A stretch of DNA of 64,000 bases from positions 16,952,993 to 17,016,992 of the forward strand of contig NC_064236.1 in NCBI RefSeq assembly GCF_023101765.2. Direction: 5' to 3'. This document shows, one piece after another, positions 27,501 to 42,500 of this stretch (within the stretch, counting starts at the first letter, position 1; the number at the start of each line of letters is the position of its first letter). The translations under genes were made by a program, and so were the position numbers. The notes under the pieces are model-generated. The model searched no databases. It saw only the letters and a list, made by a program, of their open reading frames with translations, and was not told where the DNA came from. The stretch is from Spodoptera frugiperda (taxonomy: Eukaryota; Arthropoda; Insecta; Lepidoptera; Noctuidae).

Positions 27501-30500
27501 CACTAAAGTTCAATCAGAAGTTTGAAATCGTCAACGAGTTAGCGCGGTGATCAATGCCTTCTCCATGTGAAGAGGCACCTGTCCAGCAGAGGGACACTTT
27601 ACAAACTGAGTTAATATTGCCTTGCACGCGAAATATAAACCAACCGCCGACCTATAAAAGAGATTAAGAAAATAGAATTTTAAATAAAAGTGAGCTCTAT
27701 ACAGATTGAGTGAAAAATTATAAAGAATAAGTATCCCCCCCTAAGTACTCGACTAAGGACACTTCCTTACTACATGTTTATTATATTCGTAGTAGAAATA
27801 GTTCGCAACTAAGAGGCTTGTGTCGGTAACAATGGCCAATAGCGAAAGAGGCTTGCGATCTTTTGTCCATTACTTACATCTCGTATGGTGCTTTTACAAA
27901 TGCGTACAATGCGAACACAGAATGAGGTCTAGGTGCGAAAGAGGATTTAATGTGAGACAGGTGTGTATTCGACATACATGCACAGAATATGCACATGCCA
28001 GTGCCGGTGGCGGGAAGAAAACGAAGCAATTCAATATCATTCCGAACATCCCAAGTTTACGAGGAACACGACAATTAAATTAATGCGTCTATGATTGTCT
28101 CCGCAAGTCTCATGGTACGTCCACTCTAACAGATTGGCCATGCGCCCTCTACACATGAATACGGCACGATTACATGCGTAGCCACACTTTAGGTAGGAAT
28201 GTATAAACAAGTTGTACTCACTCAAGGACGGCGTCGGGTATGCAGAGTTTGTCCAGGCTCAAGTACTGCTGCAGCTCATGCAAGTAGTTGACGTACATCA
28301 TCTTCCTGCCAAACTTAACGCTGATGGCCGGCTTCAGCATCTGCCATACTATACGTATAAAGTTCGTAGGGTGCACCAAGTACAAAGCTTTTAGATTTTT
28401 CTTGTATTTCCTGTCAAAAGCCTTGTACGCTCTCCAAAGCCAGGAGAGTGGCGGTTTGTTCTTGCTGGTCAGTCCACAATGGAAGTATACCACACTGTAA
28501 TCTTGTTCCACGTACTTATCCAGGGTGAACATGAGGTATCTGCAATGATACATCGGTTACTGTTTGCCCAAAGAGATTTGGTGATAATAAAATCACATCG
28601 TAGCGTATCGGAGATGAACTTATAATTATACTCTGCTTCGTCCTTTTAGATTAGCATCGATATACCACTTGTAGTACCGCGGAGTATTCGCCGCTTGTAA
28701 CACTAATATGGCGAATACTGGGCGGTAATACAAGTGTTATATTGATGCTAATCTAAGAGGACGAAGTATAATTTTATTATGATAGAACTTCACGTACGTT
28801 CGTTTAAACATTAATAATATTAAAAAGTGGTACCTGAGTAACTTATCATGTAGTAACTCCTTGTTGGGCGGTAGCCTGCAGGCTGACACAACTATGATGC
28901 GGCGTCCGACCTCATCGTCTCCGACCACCTCGACAAGTCCTGTCCTGTTGAGCTCCGCAAACGAGTCCTCGAGGTCAAGCGAAGATATCTAAACCATGAA
29001 TTCACCCTCATAACTATTACACAGCAAAATTAATTGTTTACCATTTCTTATTCATAAAGTGAAGACAGGTAGCACACTAATCGATCAAGAACAGGTGGTA
29101 ATTTGCTATCCTTCGCAGGCATTCAATGTCAATGTTGATGTTATTGCGTAGTTTGTTTACATTTCTTCATTGATTTTTTTTAAATTACTTTCTTTTAAAC
29201 TTTTTCTTGCAATACAACTTCGTGAATGTACAATAGAGCAGATGTAGGACTTTATAAGAAAATGGAAAGGTAGCGTAGCCGCGTAGGTAAACGAACGCTA
29301 CGGCCGCTGTAACTGGCTACGAAATTCGTAGCAGTTGCTACGCCGAATTCAGCAGCATCGTGCATCGCGACGTAGACTAGTTATAATAACTACAGCTTAC
29401 AAACTTATCGCTTCCTGCTCAACTTTCCGAGTTGTATGAAAAAGTTTGGTATATTTTGGGAAATCTATTATTATGAGAAATAGTTTTGTAAGCAGATAGT
29501 AGATACGGTGGATTATTGTAATATTTTTTAAACCCCAATCTTTTTCCATTTATAATTTTTTACATATACGAAAAGCCTTGATGGGCTACCAAGCAAAATT
29601 TTAGATTCGATCCCTGAGTCGGGTATAGTATAAAAATCCATGTAATCCTAATAAGGTGTTTGGCATATACCAATAAAATATTATTATGTGGTTTTTGGTT
29701 ATAATCTGCTATGCAACTAACAACATCTCTGTCAAACCCTTCATCATAACACCAGCACTAAAATATAAATTACTAACATCAACAAACAGGAACCAACCCC
29801 GAATAAATACGCATACATACAAAAACTGACGCCTTTGTCCCATGGAGTAGGCATATTAAGGTTCTGACATACTTCTTCAGCTTCCATCACATTCATGCAT
29901 ATATACAGACACGCTGGTTCACAATGCTTCGCCGCATCGGGCATTTTTCTAGAATATCTCGAACGAAGTAAAAAATAGAGAAGACATGATCTTCGCTATT
30001 TTTTACCTTTGATGGGTCGATGTTTGGCCGCTATCTCGCTATGATGATGCGACCTACGGTGTAGCACGTCTGCCTATAAGCAACCTATTCACTTGGACTT
30101 TGAAGACAACCAAGTTATACCCATCAGGAAACACAGACTCCGGCAAAAAATTCCACTCCCTAGTAGTTCGCACAAGGAAGCTTGAAGCGAAGCGCTTCGT
30201 GCGAGTGGGTGGGATATCTACCACGAAGCGGTGGCGCTTCGCCGATTGTCTTGTGGTTAGATGATGCAAAGGTCTAGGGGGAATAAAGTTCTCCCAGGGC
30301 GACTCCTACTGCTTTTGCTAGTCACGTCCATTTTTATAAAGATCACAAATATAAATAAAAAAAAAATGAAACCGATATTACATGACACTGGTCAAAAATG
30401 TATAACCTACAATACAGAGTCCCTGCAAACGTTGTACGGCTTCTAACATGTTGTTCTCACTTTTTAAATCTTTCCTGGACTTCCATAAATATTCCAAAGA

Positions 30501-33500
30501 CCAATTTTAGTCAAATCGGTCCATCCAATCTCTAGTTTTAGCGAGACTAACAAACACCGAGAATATTATTACCAATATGGAGCTATTAATTATGAAGAAC
30601 AAAATGGGTCATAACAAATAGATACTTTGAAACCTCAAAGCAAGTTACATAGAAAGAAACCAGTTGACAAACACTCGACGTTTATAACAACGGGATATTT
30701 TCTAGCACATCACTATAATATTAACGATTCTTTTCGATCCTTACCAGGATACAAAAACAGCGATATCATTAAAACTGAGAGGCAGAAAACCAAACCAACA
30801 GGAAAGCCGACCCGCGGTATTTACTGAACACTTTTAATCTAGTATTGAGCGTTCATATACACTGGGTAACAAGATCACACTGCATCTTAACTTGCTTCAG
30901 ACCCGAACAAATTCCCTATAGACACTTATGACATTGAATTTTAAACGTTATTTTCATCGAGTTAAAATACATGTGTGACGAGCGCTGCGGACGCTAAGGG
31001 ATTGTATGTATATGATCTCATATTGTTCGGCATTGTATTGATAACAAAGTTTGTTGCTGAATGAGATGACAATAATCTCAGTAAATGCGTTAAGTATAAG
31101 GACACTTTGATATTAAATTATTAATTGCACAATACTTGTGGCGCGTAGGTGTCTCACCTTCCCGATTGGAAGTGTAGCGTGTAACGAATCCGCAGCGCGC
31201 AACACTGCGTTACACGTGCGATGGTGTAGTGCGACCACGATTTATTAAATTAATTTATATCTACTAACTTAGTTTAGATCTCTCTGTTTGGGAATGTCTG
31301 TGTCGCATGTGTGGGTTAACAAACACAAATCTATACATAACACATTCAGCACTTAGAAAATTAGAACCACCATTTCTTGAACAACGATGTTTGGGTCATA
31401 GAATCACAGCATTTGTTGTACGGTCTTAAGTAAGTGTCACATACCTCTGTATAAACTTCGGGTGCCCTCGCGAGTTCCTCTTCAAAATTCTCCTCAATCG
31501 TGCCGTCACTTGCAGAACGTTCTAGAAGATCGTCCGGTATGTCCAACAATTCTGGAGGTAGAGGCGCTGTGGACAATACGTCAGTTTAGAAAACTAAGAA
31601 ATACAGAAATGTCCTAAAAAAAGTCAACCGGCCCCGTACTAGCCGTACAGTTTTCATCGCATTATTAGCGCTAATTCTTGTTTCATTTATAAAAGTACAA
31701 ATTTATCCGTTCGCAGTATTGAACAACACGTAATCCGGAATTACGCAAAGCGAGAAATAGAAAAGACAAAGAAAAAATCGGTGCAACATAGATAATAATA
31801 TTTTCCAGCATTTTAAACGTACTAATGCTCAGTTAATTGACTCGGAGACCGGCAGAGGCACTGGATTGTGGGTTACCAAGCCAGCTCGTACTAGGTACTT
31901 AAAAAGATTAATCTAGATTGTCACTGTTTGCCCTAATAACATTATACCTCAAGGATAATAAATTAGTCAAGTTAACTTTGTAGTACACGGAGTAGTAACG
32001 TATTTCCTGGGATTATTATTGTCATTACGATAATCGAATGTTGTAATAATATGCTTAAGATGTGGCTGATGAATAAGGTTTAATTAAAATGCGAGCTTTA
32101 TAACAAATATCTACGGGTTGAATCAGGAGCAGGAACGGGGTGGTTTTTAGTCCGTAAGACACATCCTCTCCTTACCCAGTGCGGGAGAAGTCGTTGAAAG
32201 ATTTTCACTGCTCAAAAAAAAGTTAGTAATAATGGTGGTTACAAATGTTGGTATTCATTTAGAAAAAAAAAACAATGTACGTGCTTTCGAAAAGGTTTTA
32301 GAAATGCCTAAAACAAATCCATTTTGACTTGTTGGACTTTAAATTAACATCCGTAATTGATTTGCTTTTTCCGATCAAGATAGACCAAGAAAAGAATAAT
32401 TAGAGAAAAAAAATAACCCACTACGACTTTGTTAGTAAATGATAAACAAACAACAATTTGATTGGAAAATGAAATTGCAGGTGGCCATGCGATACAAATA
32501 ATTTGGTAGCCATCGAGCTGACAATGTAACGAAGTATCAATTTCCCAGTGATAACAGTACCTAATGATAATTATGTCCAGTAGTGTTATCAATAAAAATA
32601 CCCCCCACTCTGTGACAGTGTTGATAACGGGAAAGAAGTGAAAATATAAAAGCTTTGCACAGTATTAGATGCCTATGTTAACGGTGCTTTTCATACTTCT
32701 TCCACGCGGTGTATAAGATATTGAAATTTGTTGCGACAAGCCCGCTACAATCTCCTTAAACCGCTGCAACTCCTCTAAGGACATTTGACTTAAAACTAAG
32801 TAACTGAACTAGGTTAAAACTATGTTTTTTTTTATTCCTAGATCTGTAATGTAATGAGCAAAGAACGGCCCGCGGTACACCGAGCTGCCCAAAATCTAGT
32901 CCTAGTCGACGCGAAGTGAGCGACGCGTGCGCACGTAGTACAAAACTTGACTACTGAACTATTAAAAGTCGAAAAAAAGTTATTTGATTACCAGGTACAG
33001 GTGTTAAATATTTCCGATATAACCAAATTAGAGGCTAAATATGGGAAAACTTGCTTAACGTCTGCGCGTGAGTGGCAATTACAACTTTAGTCACAAAAAT
33101 GAGGCTAGAGCCAATTTGGAATAGCCAAAATTATGTGTTCTTTAAGACGATCGTCGCTAGCAAATTTTTCTATCGCCTCAAGAATTTCACACATCCGAAG
33201 TTTTAATCAATTATGTAGTACAAGCCTTCTAGCTACAACCTGTTGCTGTCTCAGGGCTAGCCAGTGAACCCGTTTGGCCCGAGGCACCGAGACACGAGGT
33301 TCATCGCAACCTACACTTGAACCGAATTGAAGGGTATTTGTTATGTCCTCACTCACGGTCAATACAAACATCAGGATATGTTCGATAAAATGTATCGATT
33401 CCTACTATCAATGTCGGTCATTAGAAAGAAAGGAGGGTTTATGCTACTAGTGCTTTTTAGAAGATGTAACGTCTTTTTTTTAAGGAGGGTAAATCATCCA

Positions 33501-36500
33501 ATGTCTTCGAGGAGGAAGTCCCCGTTCCTACTCCTGCTTTTCGAACCGGAGCCCCGGTAAACCCGCTAGGTAGTCCGCAGCTCCGGAGAGATGTAACGTC
33601 TTGGTATTCGAATATTTGGACAACAACCTGACCCGCAAATGCGTACGACAGTAATGTTTCTTTTTATGCAATAACACACATGAACTAACCGAGAAAAGCT
33701 CTACTAGTTTCAAGTAACAACGGGACTCTTAATATGAGCAGCGTGCACGTCTCAATGACTTGAAACTAGTCGAGCTTCAATTAGTCCACGCGAGTAAATC
33801 AATATTCTCAATAAGGCACTAATATACAAAAGGTAATAATATACAAAAGGTTTTAATTTTAAGTGAGAAAAGCAAAACCCTTAACGCAACGTCCAGTAAC
33901 TTGATGGCAATGGAATAAACGTGTAGTTAGGTTACACGTGTAACATCTGAATGACCTGTCTTGATTAAACTGCATACCAGATACTGGAAGCGCGTCCCGT
34001 AAGCATCGACCCTTCATCCATTTCGTAATTTATTTTGAATACTTTAAGGATTACATCCAATGTTTGTTTCACCGTGTTCGAGTAAGTTTCTGTTACGAAG
34101 ACGAATAATTAACGTATTGTTTAACGAGGAACAAAGTATAATAAACACAAGTAAGTTTTTCCTTTTTTCAATGGACCCCAAGTGGAGCTCGCTAACCCTA
34201 AATAATAAAGACTTACAAAGTCATTGAAAAACCTGGAAAAAGTTTCCATGAATTCAAACTAGAAACCTTAAAAGTTAAACAATAAAAAGTTAACTTCACG
34301 TTTTAGAGAAACAAAAGCCACTTTATTTGACATTGGCATTGAAAAATCATATAATACAAGTTCGCGAGCATATTATTGTCTTTCGTAAGTTGTTGCAATA
34401 ACAATTTTCTGTTATTGGTTTTATCAATAAAGGAGAGTCGGTATCAGGATCACAGCGATGTCAAGATCAAGGTTGGCTCGTGATATCAGTGCATGTGTCC
34501 TACAATAAAATCATTTTCATATAATAAAATGTAAAGTGCACTTGAACCTTCCATGTCTTCCTCTATATCTTTGATTATTTTTCAATATCAAGTTCGAGAT
34601 AAAAAATAAAAAATCAAGGTTAGCAAGAAATATCTCATAAATGCAGGATTCAAGGTCCCGTTGCCATGACATTGATCCCACCTCTGCCTGTTTCCATGGA
34701 AACTAGGGGGGACCATCCCCCTCTCGAACACCCATTATTATCCAATAATGTAAAATGCACCTTGAATATCACGATAAATCTCCTGGAAAATATTTTCTAG
34801 AAAATTTACTACTATTTTCCTCACAAAAGAATTTTAATAAGTGGGCTTGACATTTACTACCTATTTCATAGAATTTCTATAAAGATGAAGTACCTGGATG
34901 ATTACAATTAATTTGTTTACTAGAACGCAGGTAGGTAATTACGGTGTTTACAGATGAAATTCAATGTCAGGGAAATTGTGAAGAGTGCAATTTTGTGGCG
35001 CCTGTCGGCCACTAGCAATTGACATTGGATCGTTTCTTATACATGTTGTAAGGATAGTACCTTAAGTTAAAATAATTTGTTGTTAATTTATGCTAATAAA
35101 AAAAAATTGCAAAAATTTTGAGCGAGGCTCGATTTGTTTATTTCTCTGCGTTGCGTCTACACGATGACACAATGGTCTAATGGGGCATAATATGACATAT
35201 GGCAAAATGACGGTGCGCGGACGCAACGTAGCGCAAAGGACAAATGGAGGCTCGCTTACACGTTTGAAATTATCATGATGCTGAAATGACAGTATGTTAC
35301 GCTATTCCCACTCAGTGAACAAGAGATTCCCAGAATAATCAAAGTATGGATATTTCGATAGTGAAGTTAGTAACCTAGTTTAAAAATGGAATTGTGTCAA
35401 CTGTTTGTTTGCTGTGAATAGATCTGACCCCTATTGGTATGGAGCTTATAGTTTGCGCTGCTAATGTAAAGTGGGCACACGTAACGTACGTACAAAGGGA
35501 TAAGCAGAGATATGTATACGCAAACAGATTACTGAATTTTAGTCGCTTCTAATCAAAGGCTAATCAACCGAACTGGAAGTATTCAGCAGTGGATGCTAAC
35601 GTCCAATGGGATCTGCATTATTGTTAACTTACTCAATCCAATATTTTAGGATTCATATCGATTTTTGACAATTCTTCTTACGAATTTCTGTCAAAAGTAA
35701 AAAACCGAAATCGATCCAGATTTAGGACTTATTAATTTCGGTCTTTAGCTGGTATAGTAAACCCTCTTCCACGGGAAACGTCATTGTTCAGAAGTGGATG
35801 TATTCCAACTGATAAGAATGTATCGATATGAACTTAACACGATAACTGCCACGTAGGTCACCGGTGACCTACGTTAGTGGAGGATATGCCTTATGGATAG
35901 TTTTCTGATCGCAGTTAAAGGCTTAATTAGATACAATTGCTAAAATTTTTATTTAAGTATGCATATTAAGTTTAATTATAAACTATTATTGTCCTTTTAA
36001 TTTTTTTGTGGTATAAGCCGGTAAACGAGCTTATGTATTACGGCAAGCAATTGCCGTCGCCCATAGACACTAAAACACCAGAGGAGTTACAAGTGCGTTG
36101 CCGACCATTTGAGGGTTAGAAATTTAAGGGTTGTTAGGTAGTCGGGGATTGGGAAGGGGGTTATTGGGCCTCCGGTAACCTCACTTACACAACGACACAC
36201 AACGCAAGCGTTGTTTCACGTCGGTTTTCGGTGAGGCCGTCGAGCCGGCCCATTCGTGCCGCAGAATGGCTCTCCCACACTTTAATCATTTATTTTTATA
36301 TTCTTTATCTACTTCCTCGTATTAGCGTTGTTATTTAATCCTTGGTATATAACAACGTCCGGAACGGAGATCCACGAGAAGCACAATGTATTTTCAATTG
36401 TGTAAATGATAGATTTTTTTTGTCAGCCGTGGTCTTCCCACTGCAGGGCAAAGGCCTGATTGAAAGGCAAATGATTGATTACAAAAGAAAAATTCCACGG

Positions 36501-39500
36501 TTTTAAGCTAATAAACTATTGATCACGTATCGCAACGCCCTTTATTTTTATTATTACAAGTGTGTAGGTGCACATACTAAGTGAAGCAAACGAAGTTCAA
36601 GTGTTTACACGCGTAGAAACGTTTATATTAGAACTTGTATAGGAATGCTAATAATGAGGATCTCACACATGCAGAAAGATATATTGAAATATCCAGGGAA
36701 TATTAGTTATTATTTATATACTAATTAAGGTTCAATATCGTGCAGTTTATTGAATAATTATGTTACTTAAACGTGTCTTGGAGGTCATGGTGACATCTGG
36801 TTTAAGATGCCCGTTTCTTATGTATATGGGTTCGAAACCTGACTAATACCAATATGACTTTTTTAGAACTTTTTAATTCCATAATTATAATTTTAGAATT
36901 AAAAAGTACCTAGTGTCTAAATAATTATTTAGAGACTTAACATTCGGTGAAGCAAAACCACTGAACGGATCAGGCTGAAATTGGGCTAGCAAGTAGATGT
37001 GATGACGTCGGCATCCGTTTTTTTTTTGATGGGGGAAATCATCCTATGACTTTTCCCGCCTTGGACGAGGCGACAGGGAGTGTCAGACTCTTACTGACTA
37101 AAAACCACCCCGTTCCTCCTCCTGCTTTTTGAGCCGGAGCCACGGTAAGCCCGCTTGGTAGTCCGCAGCACCGAATCAGGCATCAGCCCTACTGGGCCCC
37201 ATCTGTGGTGGTCTGATGGCTCTTTGAGATGCGCGCAGAACGCGACGCGCCGCACGCACGGGTCTGGTTCTGGTCGGGCGGCGAGCTACCCTTGCTCGCT
37301 GTCCGTAGACCCGCACTTACGGTGGCCGGAGATCGTCACGCGATCCCCGACTCCCGGAGTGTCTCTCGCGACGGCTGGGACGTGAGGAAGTTGTTCGTGG
37401 CCACGCGCCCCGCCTCCTCCTTAGCTAGCATGACTGCTTCGCAGAAGGAGGAGACGGCATCCCAGTCCCCCTTGTTCCGCACCATGGCCTGAACCAGTGC
37501 CGGATGCGAGAGGTTGCCGTCGCCGACCACATCCCTGAGGACTTGGCGGTGCTCAGCCCATGCAGGGTAGGTGTTCCACCGTGTCCTCCGGGCGGTCCTC
37601 GCAGTGATGACACCCGGGCGTTTCCTCCTGTCCAATAAGGAACTGGAACCTACCGAAACTACCATGTCCGGTAAGCACCTGTTAGGCATCCGTTAAGAAA
37701 GAATTTTCATTAATTCTACTCCTAAGGGGATAAAATAAGGGATGAAACTTTGTCAATTTTAAACCGATGAAGCTGAGACTTTGCATGTACAAGGTGTCTC
37801 AAAAGAAAGTTCACATTTAAATCTTTTTTTAAAAGAAAAGTCTTAGCATTATTGAATTTTTTTTTATTGTATATTAAAGTACACTGTTTGGGAATTTATT
37901 TTTTAAAAATAACATCGTCCAAATGTAAACCGTTGCGCTCTCGGCATTCATTTAGTCGAGCACTAAAATTGCCTATGACGGCTCGGCAGGTAGTCTCCGT
38001 GATGGCTGCCATTTCATGACGGATATTTTCTTTTAATTGTGCCAGGGAAGTCGGTTTATTAGCGTAAACTTTTGATTTGACATAACCCCACTGGAAAAAA
38101 TCCATAGGCGTTAAATCGGGACTCCGTGGAGGCCTATTGATGTCACCTCGCCTGGAGATTAATTTGTTCGGAAAAAATTCTCGAACTCGAGGCAGAGATC
38201 TGTTGGACGTGTGTGAAGTTGCTTCATCCTGCTGGAACCATGTTCTTTGGTTGTAACCAGGAAAGTTTTGCAGTAGGGGTACGAAAAACTCGTCTAACAT
38301 CTCCACATAACGCTCTGAATTCACTGTGAGTGTGTGTCCCCTTCAATCTTCAAAAAAGGGCCGATAATTCGGCCGTAAAACTGTCTACGTTTTCGGCTGT
38401 TCTTGATGTTCTTGGCCGCCCAGATTGGTTTCTCCAGAGTTGACACAGTCTCTTCAAACTTCTTAACCCATTTTGCAATGAGTCGAGTGCTAGGCGCATC
38501 ATTTAAGTGACGAATATGTTGAATACTGCAGAATTTTCTACGCGCTACAGTCGCCGAATTACCGTTTTTGTAAAACTCACGTACGAACAACCCACGGTCC
38601 GCACCAGAGAAACGCTCCATAGCGACTAAATTCCCAAGACTCAGACTACCGACTGACATACCCCCCGCGCCCCTCAGAATAGTTGCTTTCGCGTAATAAA
38701 ATTAGCAAATGTGAACTTACTTTTGAGACACCTTGTATAAAGCTTCTATGACGTAGGCATCCCTTAAGAGTCTCTAGGGATGTGGCGTAACAGGCGTTGC
38801 ATCATCGCCTTCGGGGCAGGTCTAATTAGAGGACTCGGTGCCCCTTATCGATGCAGAAGGTGGCCACCATGGTTATTTTAGTAAAATAAAAATCCCACAC
38901 TCCCTAGTCTTGCTCTCCAAAAAGCTAGGCGTCTTTAGAAGGTTACCCCTGCCATTAAAAAACTGATACCCCTACGGACAGAAAAGTGGGATAAACTATT
39001 TTTTTTTTTTAGTAATCGTCTTTTAAACAAAACCCTAAACCAATTTACATAAAATTCGGTATGGATATGGAGTTTCTTGTTCGTTCTTCTCCATAGAAAT
39101 CTATACTTTGGAAAGAGCGTAGAAGACTGACCGATAGACACATTTTTTTTTTATATTGTAGTATTTTTTTGGCGTTCAAGTGTCTTCCCGGTCTATCTTA
39201 AGCATTGCGATTCCACCACAACGAAAAAACGTTTATTTGTCACAGGCAGGAGACAACAAATATTTAAAGTTTTTAATTACAATTAAAAATTAAATTATTT
39301 GCGCCTCATTAGGAGTTCCTGTTATGATAGTTGCATTTTGTAGTAATAAATTAATTAATAATTTGTACTTTGACTTTGAGATAATTATGGTTTAAAACAT
39401 AAAAAAGGTCATAAAATAAAATAGTTCTCGTAAAAAACACGGTAAAATTGAAATTTTCGGATAAAATCCTCGGTAGCCACTAAATAAATTTGGGTGAAAA

Positions 39501-42500
39501 TTTGTACAAAGGTATTTAATTTAAGAGTCGATTATAACATAGTTTCGTCCCTGAAATCTCACGGGAACTATGTGGTGAAATCCCTGCGTACTAACGGTGG
39601 ACGTTACCGCATTTATTCAAAGGAGGCTCTGTCTACCAGAGGACAATCACGGGTTGTGGATATTTCAATGTAAATACAGAAGTTTCAACATAATTGGTCA
39701 TATTGTCATGTTTCACTACTTTATACTAACTTTATACTACCATTTGTTTTGTAAGGTACGTTTGAAAGAAATGCTAAGATCCGATTAATTGGCCTAACTA
39801 AACTAAGCGTGGGCGAAGTCACAGCGAAGCATAATATCACGAATAATAGAAAAAGCTGCAATATATGGCAGTTTTATTATCTACAACTATGGTTCCGTTT
39901 TATTATTTGACAATAGAATCATTATCTTCGATTTCAATTACTAAATTCGATATGGCTCCTAACTAAAATTCATACAAGAAAGCTACAACTAACGCCATCT
40001 ATCGTCAGACGTAACAATCACCACTTAAATGCAACAAATCGTAGTTGGTGTGGCCTAAGACGTTCAAAGTCAACGAGATAACACTAGACCAATCAGCGAT
40101 CGTACACTAGGAAAAATCAACCAATCAGAGTATTTGCCTCCAATCATCGCTCCAGGTAGCGGTATGAATGCATTAATCCTTGAGCGAGTGCAATTTTCCA
40201 ATGATTGGATGTAATGACTCCTTTTACGAAACAAATTGCATTGCCACATAAGCTTCCTGTTTACTTTCTGTTGTAAAGATCTCTACAGTTCTAGAACACT
40301 CGTTACAAATACACTCTTGAGAGAATATTTCGGAATATTTCGATAAAAAGCAAATACTGCTTACCAGTGGTCCAGCGGAAGGCAGATCTATTTCTAACGC
40401 CTTGACAGGACAGCCGAGACTTTCATACTACGTATCACACGCGAGAGTCTTGCGGCGAAATTGCCAAGCAGATCAAGACCTTACGCACCTATTAGTGATG
40501 CGACGAACACCCACAATCGCTTTCGCCGTTACAAATATTCGCATATTGTTTGAAAGGACTATCGTCTTGAATATCGTCCTAAGACTCCTCATTGATCAAT
40601 TCAAGTAATCGCGACTAGAACAACGGTTTTAGCACTGGGTTGCCTAAACATTAATGGGATAAAACAATTATCTACCCCAGCGTGAGGAGAAACGTAATTT
40701 GTTTAAAAAATCCTCGGAAGAAGACCAGGAGTTTAAGTAATCTTAAACTGACTTAAGCAACTTGTCAACTAACGACCGAAGTTGATAACCGACCACAATC
40801 CAAAACCTTTCGATTAAAAGATCGATCTAGAGATTTTGGATTATAATCGATTAATAATTTCCAAAACAAGTAACGACGGTACACTTCGCGAATACGATTG
40901 AATAACAACCTTTATTACTGTACACATATTCCACAAATAAAGAATTTGAATTTGAAAATATTCAATCGCATTCGCACTCGCGAAAGTAAGGAATGCACTG
41001 GGTACATCACTAAAACCTATATCAGTGAATGCGATTGGCTGATCAGAGACAATTAACCATGATTGCAGTTAGGTATTGGCCCCGGCGACTACATGATTTG
41101 ATTTTTGCATAATTCAATACAAGCCAAAGTTCGAAGTGTGTATGAACGAGAAGCTGACCTCTTTAGTCTCGCAATTTAAGGGTTAAACAGTTAATAGAGA
41201 CAGTTCGCAGATCGCAAGGAGCATTGCAATGCATTGTAAATTATTATGTTTGAATATGTTGATAGTGATTCTTATTACTAAATGGTTTTGGTTTAGTTTA
41301 ATGAGTTCATGACATTAAATATGAATGTTATGTGAGAGGCGGCTGCTGAAGTCCACGTAATTAAAAGTAGAATGTAGATATTCTTTATCAGGTAGACCTG
41401 ATTAACCAATAAAGGGCAAATAAAAAATGTTAGATGACTCATTTTTGATACAATGTCCGTCTCGTAGATTATTTTTTTAAAAGGTTACATTAGATACGCA
41501 ATTTTTATTCTCTAATGGAAATAAATACTTTCTAAGATACATTGATTTGAAATATCACGTGATGTCACTTCTAGGTTCGTTTTATACGTAGAAATTACGT
41601 ATTTGCTCCCACTCCTAAACTTTGATACGAGGACTTAAAATACGTGTTTAATATTTTATTATTACCTTACTGACGGAATAAATATATTTTGTGTGGGTGG
41701 TGTATAGCAATAACGATTATTCCTATAAAGTTATATACGGATATGGATAAAGTTCGAGGTGCAGTAAACATAATTCGGTAAGTGAGACTCGCAACAACAG
41801 AAAAATAACAAGTGCGTTGCCGGCCTTTTGGGGGTTATGGTTTTGAGGACTGGGGGATTTGGGATACGGGGTTGGGGAGGATTGGACCTTCATTATATTA
41901 TAAAATATTTTTAAAGTAACCATTGTTATAGGAAAAGAATACATAGCATTAAAATATGTTTCATACTTGTCCTTGTACTGATAAATAGGTTGTACTTGTC
42001 CCAGTTTCCTTGTGTTATTGTATCGTATGCTTATTTTTCTCTGCAACTTGCCCGTTGCAGACGGATCGAAACTTGAGTTATTTATAGCAAACTTTGATCT
42101 AAAGCAGATCAGTAGTGTTGGTTTATTTATTTATAAACACACGGATGAAAACATGTCACTAGCAGCAGTCTAGGTCCAATACATAGATAGAACATTAGCG
42201 AAAAATGAATGGATCTACTATGAATACGTTGTGGTTTATTCCTGTTGGTGACATACATTTGAAGACCATCAAAAAAAATACTACGTATAAAGATCTAAGT
42301 ACTGAGTTTTAGAGGAACTAGTGGTCGCCTAGTGGCCGAAATTCGACCATATATGATTTAATTTACAATACCACTTAACGTACGTTGAAGGATAATTTTT
42401 ATTTAACTCAAACTCTTTTATAAAACTCTTTTCATATGAGACGTGAGAATATCATCGCAATGTCTATCGATTTTGACGTGTTGTCAAATACGATCAGATA

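Larger units (their letters stand above)
36940..38795. repeat. Old interspersed repeat split by two later insertions
   Basis: Host-repeat pieces are 36940-37019, 37685-37789 and 38736-38795. Typical parts are CGGATCAGGCTGAAATTGGG, GACGTCGGCATCCGTTAAG and AAGCTTCTATGACGTAGGCA. An R1-like fragment sits in the first break and a mariner in the second. Confidence 0.6.

Noticed and set aside
27321..27506. 61-codon basic frame (MPKKTYDDVCRLKRPRLKNE...)
   Set aside because: It has a ribosomal-protein-like composition but no family I recognise, no splice support and a short length; kept as intron DNA.
35851..35874. Canonical ecdysone response element
   Set aside because: Half-site spacing is 4 bp, not 1 bp, so it is reported only as an unusual palindrome.
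36773..36850. tRNA gene
   Set aside because: A B-box-like GGTTCGAAACC is present but there is no cloverleaf, A box or acceptor stem.
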